Positions 55,676 through 64,000 of a stretch of DNA of 64,000 nucleotides are shown piece by piece. This DNA is from Glebionis coronaria (Eukaryota > Streptophyta > Magnoliopsida > Asterales > Asteraceae): assembly GCA_025667525.1 (NCBI GenBank), contig CM046882.1, positions 215,124,592 through 215,188,591 of the forward strand, in the 5' to 3' direction. The notes under the pieces are model-generated. The model was not told the origin of the DNA. It worked only from the letters and a program-made list of their open reading frames with translations, and searched no databases. Made by a program: the position numbers and the translations under genes. Position 1 is the first letter of the stretch. Each line of letters starts with the position of its first letter.

Positions 55676-57151
55676 CTATGAAAACCTGACTTGTTTTGGT
55701 TCACTAGTTGAGGCTTCACTTGAGTTAAAACCTAGACCAAGTTTTTCCTTAGAATGAACTTGTTTGGTTAACATATCATCAAGAGCACTAGTACCTTTCA
55801 TCAACTTTTCCAATTTAATAGAGGTGCTCTTGAGATCATCATTCTCTAATCTAAGTTTCTCACAACTTAAGCAACCTAAATCAACCTCTTTGTTTTTCTT
55901 AAGTTTAGCCAATTTCTCCCTAAGTTCATTGATCTCATTTTCAAGCTTAGTTTTGGTTGATTTTAAGGTTTTATTCTTTTCTATGAATTTAAGACTAAGT
56001 TTGTGTAAGCTATCATATTTGCCTTCAAATTCAATATCATCTAAAGTGGAACTATCATTGCTATAATATTCGGTTTCGGAATGTACCTCTTTAGAAGTGT
56101 GAGCCATAAGACATTTCTCCTCTTTGGGGTTGTCATCATCATCTTCACCGCTATCGCTCCAAGCGCCACTAACGAATGCCGTGTGGTTCTTATCACGATC
56201 GCGCTTTGGACAATCACCAATGAAGTGATTTGGATCACCACATCTAAAGCAATTCCTATCACCTTTTTCGTTCTTGACAAACCGATTCTTTGACAATGGT
56301 TTCTTGTCATAGTTTGGTTGCCTAACATGTTGACCTCGTCTCTTGAAGAACTTCTTGAAATCTCTCACCGCCAATGCATACTCCTCGTCATCACTTTCCG
56401 AGGAACTATCATGGTTACTTTGTGCCTTCTTGGCTTTAAGTGCAAGAGATTTCCTTTCACTCTTGGTTTTTACTAATTCCGAGTCCTTCAAAATTATCAT
56501 CTCATGAACCTTCAAGTTTCCTATGAGTTCATCGAGTGATAAAGTTGAGAGATCTTTCGACTCTTCAATAGCCGTGACTTTTTCTCTCCACTTTGGATGT
56601 AAGGCCCTTAGAAACTTCCTAATATTGTTCTTGCTAGAAAAACCTTCATCAAGTGCTTTTAGACTAGTAATAATGATGTTAAACCTAGCAAATGCACTAT
56701 CAATAGTTTCATCTTCTAAGATGACAAATTGTTCATATTGTTGGAAAAGAAGATCGATTTTACTTTCTTTGACTTGGCTATTACCTTGGTGGGTTACTAA
56801 AAGAGTGTTCCAAATATCTTTAGCGGTTTCACACATAAAAACTTTTTCATACTCTTTCTTAGGCAAAGCATTATAAATCACCATTTTAGCCTCATTATTT
56901 TTTGAAAGTTTCTTTTTAGTATCGTCATTAGCTTTGTCAAAAGTGACTAATTCTTTTGTTTTAGAAACTTCATTAAATTGAAAGGGTAAGAAATCACCAT
57001 TGGTAATAACATGCCAAAGATCTAAATCTTTTGATTTCACATAAGTTTCAAATCTATTTTTCCAATAAATAAAACTATCGGTTTCAAAAAGTGGTGGTCT
57101 TTGCATAGATTTCCCTTCTAGGTACTTGTTGGAATCAATAGATCGATTCAA
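55676..57151 (-). CDS. gag: SIRE-like Gag
   Basis: 491 codons from MNRSIDSNKYLEGKSMQRPP. Met16 (MQRPPLFETDSFIYWKNRF) is an alternative start closer to the family norm. The copia capsid domain covers ~20-200 (ETAKDIWNTLLVTHQGNSQVK, YEQFVILEDETIDSAFARF, FLRALHPKWREKVTAIEES). An acidic serine tract DSSSESDDEEYAL follows. The zinc knuckle CFRCGDPNHFIGDC is at 301-314. Then come an acidic stretch and a long coiled coil at ~375-460 (SLKFIEKNKTLKSTKTKLEN). It ends in a TAG at 55676; in relatives the frame reads on into the protease linker, so the stop is either a lesion or separates Gag from Pol. It forms particles and packages RNA. Confidence 0.94.
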   Translation of the reverse strand: MNRSIDSNKYLEGKSMQRPPLFETDSFIYWKNRFETYVKSKDLDLWHVITNGDFLPFQFNEVSKTKELVTFDKANDDTKKKLSKNNEAKMVIYNALPKKEYEKVFMCETAKDIWNTLLVTHQGNSQVKESKIDLLFQQYEQFVILEDETIDSAFARFNIIITSLKALDEGFSSKNNIRKFLRALHPKWREKVTAIEESKDLSTLSLDELIGNLKVHEMIILKDSELVKTKSERKSLALKAKKAQSNHDSSSESDDEEYALAVRDFKKFFKRRGQHVRQPNYDKKPLSKNRFVKNEKGDRNCFRCGDPNHFIGDCPKRDRDKNHTAFVSGAWSDSGEDDDDNPKEEKCLMAHTSKEVHSETEYYSNDSSTLDDIEFEGKYDSLHKLSLKFIEKNKTLKSTKTKLENEINELREKLAKLKKNKEVDLGCLSCEKLRLENDDLKSTSIKLEKLMKGTSALDDMLTKQVHSKEKLGLGFNSSEASTSEPKQVRFS

Positions 57152-57189
57152 GTTTTAAAATACAATATACTTTAAAAAATCTTGAGAAA

Positions 57190-57204
57190 CCCTCTCTAAT
57201 ACCA
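57190..57204 (-). promoter_or_regulatory. Primer-binding site (tRNA-iMet type), SIRE-like copia
   Basis: The minus strand reads TGGTATTAGAGAGGG, two bases inside the 5' LTR, matching the iMet site with one mismatch in the first ten bases. Confidence 0.82.
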
Positions 57205-57206
57205 AT

Positions 57207-58498
57207 TGTAGAAACTAGAAGGGGGGGGGGGGTTGAATAGTTTCTTATATTTACTTGTTAAAATATGGTTTCCAAAAATCCTTTTTAAAAACATAGGCTT
57301 GAGGAAATATGTGAAATCTTCTTATGCACAATATGAACAATGATAGTGTAGTTAACCTAATACTAACAAAAATATATCCACAAAGAATAAAGAATGATAG
57401 TGTAGCTAATTTAATACTAACACATGTATATGCAAAAAGAATAAAGAATGTAAAGAGTTAAGGGTAAAGAAAGATCAAACCGAACACCAAGGATTTATAG
57501 TGGTTCGGCAACGAAGCTCACTCCTCGTTCCTACTCCACTCCTCGAGTACTCCTTACTCGAGAGTTCACTACACAACAAGCTCCTTATGGTGGAGAAAAC
57601 GGTACACGTCGCTTAACCAATTTCCGACTCTACGCTAAAAGTTGAGCCCTAATTGTAGCTAGGACCAATCTACACAACTATACTTAGTACATACACAAAT
57701 TCCAAATTGACACAACTACTTGGATCTTCACAACTATGACACAACTACAAGTATATAAAATTTGATCTTCAATGGATCTTTGGTGGTGGACTCAACACTT
57801 CACTAGGATAGTGTTCTTCTCTTTGCACTTGGAGAGGAAGGGATGGAAGAACAAGATTCACTTCTTAAACAAGTAATAATCAAACAAATGATCAAAGATT
57901 TGAGTGATTAAAGAAGGGGTTTGAATCTGGAAATAAATGTGCAAAAGAGGTGAGGTGAAAAGCTGAGAATGGTCCACTATTTAAAGGATAAAGGAGAAAA
58001 CGGCTATATCTGCCCGCGGTCAGCCCGCGATACCTTATCGATAAGGTACCGCCTAGGCGCTAAGGTACCGCCGGACTAGACTCCGCTCCTTTTTGTCCTT
58101 TAGTGGTGGAGGTCTTATCTAGGTATAAAAAATATCCTGAAAGGATATTCTTAACGGAATAAGAATATGCCATTTTCAAATTTCAAATAATTAATTTAAT
58201 AAAACATTTTCTTAAAAATAAAGTTTAATAAAAACTTGTCACATTTAATAAAAAGTGAGTTTTAAGAAAAGATTAAATCACTTGATCACTTGATTAAGGT
58301 TAGTACTTGTTTATCCATACCTTAAGTGAAAATGGGTAAAATGAAAAAATACTTGAACTCAAGAATTCGTTTTTCGTTGTTTTCGTAAATGCTTGTTTTT
58401 ACATATTGTCGTAATCAAAACTAAGCGAGACCGAAAATTGCAAGTAACGTTTTTAGTCATTATTGCATGTAACGTTTTTAGTCATTATTGCATTAACA
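57207..58498 (-). repeat. 5' LTR of SIRE-like copia
   Basis: 1292 bp, partner of 49307-50582. Differences include a 12-G run (57221-57232), loss of one palindrome arm near 58020, and a tandem 25-bp duplication (58444-58468, 58469-58493) at the outer end that the 3' LTR lacks. Confidence 0.94.
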
Positions 58499-58503
58499 AA
58501 GTC
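58499..58503. repeat. Target-site duplication AAGTC, right copy
   Basis: Matches 49302-49306. Confidence 0.94.
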
Positions 58504-58593
58504 TGTTACTCTTCAATAAAGGTTAATAAAATTGAACTTTGGTGATGCTTAGATACTTTATTCTATCATTGCGTGAGGGCACGGCAATGACTT

Positions 58594-58605
58594 AGTATGG
58601 GGGAG
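58594..58605 (+). promoter_or_regulatory. Polypurine tract, Athila element 3
   Basis: AGTATGGGGGAG immediately before the 3' LTR at 58606. Confidence 0.88.
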
Positions 58606-61600
58606 TGATGAGATGGCATTTATACATGATCTCATCGTTCTTTTCGGGCTTTAAATGCATAAAAATGTCATAAAATACCATATATATGCTTGTGTTTGTT
58701 TACTTGTGTATTTTAGGTATGGATATCGTGAAAAAGACAAAAGATCACAAGAAACAAGGAAAAACGGACACGAGAAACGAAGCCGTACAAAGAACCGGGC
58801 CCTAGATCATGTTTTATCCAACAAATACCCTTGAAGACTTGAAGACATGCAAGATTGATCCTCATTGAATGAAGAAATCACACTTAAAACCCTTGTATAC
58901 TGATAATTACAAGTTTGGTCCCTTAAGTTTGTCAAAATTACACAAATGGTCCTTCAACTTTGAAGAAATGGCAAGTTTAGTCCCTCAACAATTCCAAATT
59001 GCCAATTATGGTCCCTCATGAAGTCAAAGTTATATTGAAGACCTTTGAAGATCAACAATGTCCAAGATCAGCCCTTGAATTATCTCAAAATGGCAAAAAC
59101 AACCCTTTGAAACTTTTTTCCAAAAGTTTGTGCCAAAAGTACAAAGTTGGTAAACTTATTAACAAAGGAAATGTGTTTTGGTGGCTGAATAACACGTTTT
59201 ACCTATTTTCCCAAAGAACAAGGGCTAAAGTTGTGCACTGAAACATTCAAACACACAAACACGTGCCAAACAAACACAATCCCCAAAAATCGGATCAAAA
59301 CTTACCACTGTTCACCCTCAAGAACCCAGTAACTATCCCAACTTAAACAAAGGGTAAAATGAAATTACCCACTCCCACACTTGATTCACACGCCCAGAAA
59401 CATATCCCAACCTCAAAACCCTCACTCCCACTCACCATGGACCCCACCCCCAAAACCGTTTCACCCATCATGTGACAACTTATTCCCCAAGTACTGCCAT
59501 GTGTCAAAATCAACAGCTGAGAGCCTTTGCTTCACCTAAAAGCTATTTTGAACGTCTAGGATCACTTTGGACAGCACATTCCATCAAAACTTCTAGAAGA
59601 CTCAAGGACAAATGTGGAATTTCACTTCTAGGGTTTGTGAATAGTGTTTTGGCATTTGCCTATAAAAGGAGACCTCAACATGTGAGAGTCCCTTTGTTCC
59701 AGTTTTAGGCTATTAAATCTTTGTAATTCTTTTTTAATTAATAAAATTTGATTTTCTGAATTTTGAAAAATCTCTTTTATATTTTGTTAAAAGTTGGTGT
59801 TAGAATAGCCTGATTCTGAGTTCCATTTACATGTTTGAAGGTTTTTGAGGCAAGGTTTTAAGTGATAAAGCTTGTGTTTCAAAAATCAAAAAGTTTGGCT
59901 TATTTGATCTCACCTTTGTGGTTTGTTCTTCTTAGCAGCTTAGAAGTTGGTACTTGTTCTGCTAGTACCTCAGCTCAAACAATCCAGGGCCTGGATGTAG
60001 GTCTTGGAGGTTTGCATCTTCTTCCCTTTTCATTTTCTCTCTTATTTTTCTGAATTTTGTGATATTGGCTTGTTTGTTCTTGAATCTGTGATTTAGTGGA
60101 TGATTATTGTTAATCTGGTGTTGTTTGATGATATTTAAGTGTTTGAGGTTTGATTTGTGGTTTGAATCTGGATGATCCTTTGAAAAGTTGTGAAAACAGG
60201 TTTTTAAGGGGTGTTTGGGTTAACTGCATTAGTAAGATTTGTGGTGTTTTGAGTGATTGTTTGTTGTTGCTATCTACTAGTACTTGTGTATCTGATATAC
60301 TTGGTTGCCTTGCTGCACATTTTGTGGTTTGAAACACATAGATTCATAAATTGGGTATAAAATCTTGTTTACTTGGTGAAATTGACTGAAATTTAGGGGA
60401 CACCTAGATCTAATCATAGACTAGGGTTAACAAGTGTTAAATCTAGGTTAACTACACCAGGGAAGAAGGATTTGAGGCTTGAAATTGGATCTAGTGTCAA
60501 ATAGATCAGCAAATAGTTTCTACATATGCACTTTGTTCATCAGTAACTTTATATGCTTTGATCTTGTTGTTTACTTTGATTTAGTGTTTGATTTAAGTTT
60601 ATTTGTGCTTATTCATAGTTTATATAGCTTGTGTATGCATCCTGTTGAGTTTGGTTGGCTTATTCATGCTAAAACTGCTTATTAAGTGCATAACTGCTTA
60701 TTTTCATGTCTGTGTATGATCTGGTGACTGTTTGATCATTTGTGGCTTATTGTGTGAACCAAATTTGGATTTTCTTGTTGCTATTGACTCCTTGTGATTC
60801 ACTGATCACAAGGGTGCCCTTGTTTCCAATTGAATCCAACTAAATCTCTCTAAAAAGCTTGGTCAAATAGTCAAAGCAGTGGGAACTCCTTTCCCCTGCT
60901 AGTTACCACTGCTAGTGTTAAATTGGTTTCAGCTTATCAATAAGCTATAATAGCTTATTTTAACCAGCAACAACTTGGATTTTGTAATAGGTGCTCATTA
61001 TTTGACCCATTTGTTCATACTGGAGCATTTGGTGGGTTGACTTTAGGGTTTGACTAGAAAACCAACTTAATTGACTTTTTCATAAGTGCTTATTGGCTTA
61101 TTCTGGCTTATTGGTTTTGCTTATTGGAATTTTGTTGATTGTTTTGGCTTATTGAGTCCATTTGTGATCTTTTGCAAGTTAAATCAAGTCCTGAGGTGCC
61201 TTATTTCTCAAAAACGACTATTTTGTCTTTTAGTGAAATATTACTTTGCTTATTTCTGGCTTATTGAGTGTGCTTTTTCAAAATTTCTTTTTACAGATCT
61301 CATAACAATCCCAAAAGAAGTTTGTGTGTCAAATTAGAGCTTATGGCATTAGCTTATTGCTTAATGGGCTAAAAAGCCCAATAAGAATAGGTTGTTTGCT
61401 TATTAAGCTGTGATAAGCTCATATTCAGCTTTTGGGCCTTTAGAGTTTTGTGTTTAGAATCAAATTTTGAGTCAGAAAGGGCTTTTCCAAGTCAATTGGG
61501 CCAAGTTTGACTTTTTGGGCTAAAAAGCCCATTAGAGTTTACTGTTTTTGGTTTTGGCCCATTTGAGGGCCCAATAGGGGTATTCTGGTCATTTCACTTT

Positions 61601-62356
61601 GATTTTCTGTTTATTTAGGTTAAAATAAACTAGTTTGCAAGTTTTTAGAATTTTTTATAATTTTTAAATTTTTAATAATATTTTAATAGTATTTTATTAT
61701 TATTTTTCAAATTTCACATTTTTCAACTTTTTACATTTTTCTTAGCTTAAATACATTAAAATAGGATTTTAGCAACTTTTAGAATAATTTTATCTCTTTT
61801 AGATTAATTTTTATAATTATTTTAAGTTTTAATAGTTTTTAAATCATTTTAAATAGTTTTTATTAGTTTAAAAATTTCTAAAAATAGTTTTCAATCTTTT
61901 TAGGTCATTTTAGAGGTTTACCAATTGAAAAATCTTTATTTGGGCTTTTTGATAATTTATTTAATTTTTAGGGCTTTACTTAGCATTTAAAAATTGAATA
62001 TTTAATTATTTAAAAGGTTTGAAAAAGTTTTGATCATTGGTAAACTCTTAGTTTATTAATTTTGATTTTTGGTGAATTTTTGGTAATTTTTAGAATTAAT
62101 TTTTATTTTAGTAGTTTTTACGGTTTTACGTTTTGTCGTCGTAGTAATAATTTTCACGTCTTTGTCATCTTCTTTTCTCATCCCCTTCTAAACCAATCAT
62201 TAATTACAAACATTTTACAAGTTTTTCACACACATATACCTCCTTGGGAAACGAACTTTCACCTTTGGGTCATTAGTGCTTGATTTTCCTAAATCATCAC
62301 TTAATACTTACCGCTTTTACGCTCCTTTTCCTAAAGGACGTAATTTACCACAATCA
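58606..62356 (+). repeat. 3' LTR of Athila element 3
   Basis: 3751 bp, TGATGAGATGG...CACAATCA, near-identical to 37090-40843 with scattered substitutions and small indels. It has a TATA box at 59661-59667 and the GCTTATT cluster at about 60656-61405. The small frames in it are LTR duplicates, not genes. Confidence 0.95.
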
Positions 62357-62361
62357 TGAAT
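62357..62361. repeat. Target-site duplication TGAAT, right copy
   Basis: Matches 37085-37089. Confidence 0.94.
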
Positions 62362-63847
62362 ACTAAGTAGTATCACTTTGAGTGTTCTAGCAATATCGCA
62401 AGGATATAGCGTAGGACTCTCTTGATCTTCATCCGTGTGTCCTAACGAGATTTCATTGATCTCTTGGCTCTAGACTCGATTTGTGCACTTTTTAGTGGTC
62501 GAAGGCTGGAGCAGATGCCACCTATTCAATATCAACAATCTCGGAGTGAGAAAGTCAATAGAAGTCATGTTGATCTCCGTGACAATAAAACAAACTTCTT
62601 TTGAGAGAAGCCTGAGTAGCTAGGAAAGGGTTGTGCTTCACATCACTGGGTCCATGATGAGTTGTCTTCATGATGAGTTGACCCGGTTTCTACCTAAGTT
62701 GTATGGAGGGCTTCTTTCTTTACACCCTTTATCCTTACATTTCTTTTTCATTCTTCAACCCCTTCAATGCTTACCAAGACATCATTAATAGTACCTTGTT
62801 GTGATTGTTCCAGTGCTATCATCAGTACTTAGTCGGCATTCAGCTGCGTTCACATTCTACTCCATCTTTCCTAAGGACTTTTTATAATCAATTGGATTGT
62901 CCCTGGGAAGATCCCTCCGGTTCTGGTTGGATCATAGGACTTAAACCTAACCACCCTTTTGACACCAATAACGTCGTGAGTTAAAGATGTTGTGGGTATT
63001 TGATCGTAACCATGAGTGCTTGAGTCTTTTAGATCACATTTTAATCACATTTTCTCCCCCTATCTCTAATATATAAAATCTTTTTATATTAGAGATACCA
63101 AATTTGATTAAAATATATTTTGAAAAATAGTCTTGAAAATCTTCGGGAGAAAGATGTGTCAATCTTTTGCATGAATTTTGGAACGCTCCCCCTTAAAAAT
63201 TGATCCAATGGAATTGTCATTACGAGGATTTGATCCACATTAAACTTTTAAGGATAGGAGTTGTTGAACACACAATTTTTGAAAGATTTTGAATATCATT
63301 GAAAATTCTTGAAAAAATTGTGTTCAACGCTTTTTGAAAAAATCAATTCTTTTTTGTCGAAAAGGTTTTTCTAAAGCATAAACTTGAGTTAATAGACTTT
63401 GAATGTCTTGACGAATCCACTCAAGTGTAAGAAGATTTAACTTCTTTTGCTAAGGGTAAGAGCACGAAATCGTACACTCCCCCGTGAATATAGTTTCGGG
63501 TTGCAATCTGAAAGTGATTACAAGCCATTGTGTTGAGCTCAAAACGTAGAATGTTTTGTGACAAGCTCAAGCCAAGATAGATTTCTCTACCCGTTGTTGG
63601 AAATATTGTCTAAAATAGACAATTTCCTTTTGAAAAGATAGAAATAACATGTTTTGAAAAATATTTACAACTTTCATTCGAGCTTTATGTACACACCCGT
63701 GTCGTTATTGAGCGACATTTCTAGGTACGTCCATATTATCGATACTGAAAGACATGTCGAGAAGAATATTTTTAGATTTTCAAAGATTATTTAATTTTCT
63801 ATTTTTCTTTTTCATTAATATTTACAAGTAGATGTTTGATAGATGAA
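62362..63847 (-). other. 3' non-coding region of copia C, continued
   Basis: Continuation of 36191-37089 beyond the Athila, up to the pol stop codon at 63848. No frame is supported. It contains a near-perfect hairpin at 63061-63097 and several CTCCCCC tracts (purine-rich on the sense strand). Confidence 0.65.
63061..63097. repeat. 13-bp perfect inverted repeat in copia C 3' region
   Basis: TATCTCTAATATA (63061-63073) and TATATTAGAGATA (63085-63097) are exact reverse complements with an 11-base spacer that can itself pair (AAAA/TTTT). Confidence 0.8.
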
Positions 63848-64000
63848 TCAAGAAGGCTTCTTTGCCATAACCTCCAGTTCTGCTGGAGTCAAACATCTCA
63901 TACCAATTTGCCTAACTAGATACGCAAACCTCTCTTTCGAAAGAGCTTTTGTAAACAAGTCACCTAATTGGTAAACAGTTACAACAAAGTATAATTCAAC
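63848..64000 (-). pseudogene. pol: C-terminus of copia C Pol (RNase H end), partial
   Basis: 50 codons and a TGA stop (63848-63850) at the right edge, read from the window edge. YQLGDLFTKALSKERFAYLV followed by IGMRCLTPAELEVMAKKPS is the conserved end of copia RNase H. LGD and the preceding VELYFVVTVY differ slightly from what I expect (relatives usually have LAD), so it may be a lightly mutated copy. The rest of pol lies to the right. Too short to tell whether it is functional. Confidence 0.88.

Larger units (their letters stand above)
49307..58498 (-). mobile_element. Complete SIRE-like copia element, nearly intact
   Basis: A 9.2-kb minus-strand element with LTRs 49307-50582 and 57207-58498, an AAGTC target duplication, polypurine tract, primer site, gag, pol and an extra 3' region. 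Large LTRs (~1.28 kb), the AAAGGGGGAGAT tract and the Gag type fit the SIRE/Maximus lineage (inference from family knowledge). LTRs differ by a few dozen small changes. Coding damage is limited to one stop and two frameshifts, so this is the youngest insertion of the right-hand nest. Confidence 0.94.
37090..62356 (+). mobile_element. Complete Athila-type gypsy element 3, with nested SIRE copia
   Basis: 25.3 kb including the 9.2-kb copia inside it, so about 16 kb on its own. LTRs are 37090-40843 and 58606-62356, with the primer site at 40847, polypurine tract at 58594 and TGAAT target duplication. gag and pol follow the Athila order (Gag, protease, RT, RNase H, integrase) but are broken by frameshifts and stops. 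No envelope-like frame is found after pol, although many Athila elements carry one. Confidence 0.95.
35804..64000 (-). mobile_element. Copia element C, minus strand, interrupted by an Athila
   Basis: 3' LTR (35804-36175), polypurine tract (36176-36190), a long 3' non-coding region (36191-37089 and 62357-63847), and the C-terminus of pol (63848-64000). The Athila at 37090-62356 splits it, with TGAAT duplicated. The rest runs off the right edge. It inserted into copia element B; the possible target duplication TGCGT (35799-35803) cannot be confirmed here. Confidence 0.88.

Noticed and set aside
56523..56876. 117-codon plus-strand frame, and 55764-56066
   Set aside because: Antisense to the SIRE gag; no homology recognised.
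1..64000. CRISPR arrays, bacterial operons or viral genomes
   Set aside because: Repeats are LTRs or short irregular motifs without regular spacers; all proteins recognised are plant retrotransposon Gag/Pol.

Overview
The window is plant nuclear DNA made almost entirely of LTR retrotransposons nested inside one another. I find no cellular gene, rRNA, tRNA gene or CRISPR array. The evidence is long terminal repeats with TG...CA ends, primer-binding sites matching plant initiator-Met or Asp tRNAs, polypurine tracts, 5-bp target-site duplications, and gag/pol proteins of the Ty3/gypsy (Athila, chromovirus) and Ty1/copia (SIRE-like and others) groups. Gag/pol phrasing such as ELEAHYVYMAKI and RCLTPAELEV is what I associate with Asteraceae (daisy family) retrotransposons. 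That family assignment is inference.

Layout. The oldest layer is a piece of a plus-strand Athila-type LTR (about 29677-31195). Two insertion towers grew in it. LEFT TOWER: a minus-strand copia element (pol 12313-14466, leader to 16045, 5' LTR 16046-16447 continuing at 29255-~29676). Into its integrase went a minus-strand Athila element (LTR 8257-12312, gag to 7325). Into that gag went a second, different Athila (LTR 5848-7324, gag to 5201). Into that second gag went a chromovirus (1-5200, running off the window). A complete second copy of the same chromovirus (16448-29249, TSD GCGAT) sits in the copia LTR. RIGHT TOWER: a plus-strand copia (31196-35803) is cut by a minus-strand copia (35804-37089 and 62357-64000). 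That element is cut by a complete Athila (37090-62356, TSD TGAAT), which is cut by a complete SIRE-like copia (49307-58498, TSD AAGTC).

How the parts work. Each element has (or had) an LTR promoter, a tRNA primer site, gag (particle), pol (protease, reverse transcriptase, RNase H, integrase) and a polypurine tract. None has a fully open gag-pol. The SIRE-like copy is the closest (816-residue integrase/RT/RNase H frame open, about two frameshifts and one stop elsewhere). The Athila at 37090 has several frameshifts and two stops. The chromovirus has no usable frame at all, yet its two LTRs are nearly identical, so it was probably copied in trans by relatives.

The most interesting unexplained structure is non-coding. 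A TATTCCGA motif is arrayed about 20 times in the 5' leader of two unrelated families. A hairpin with compensatory changes sits at the TATA box of two copia LTRs. A GCGGTACCTTATC palindrome cluster occurs at three separate places in one SIRE element. A possible tRNA-derived SINE head lies inside an Athila LTR.
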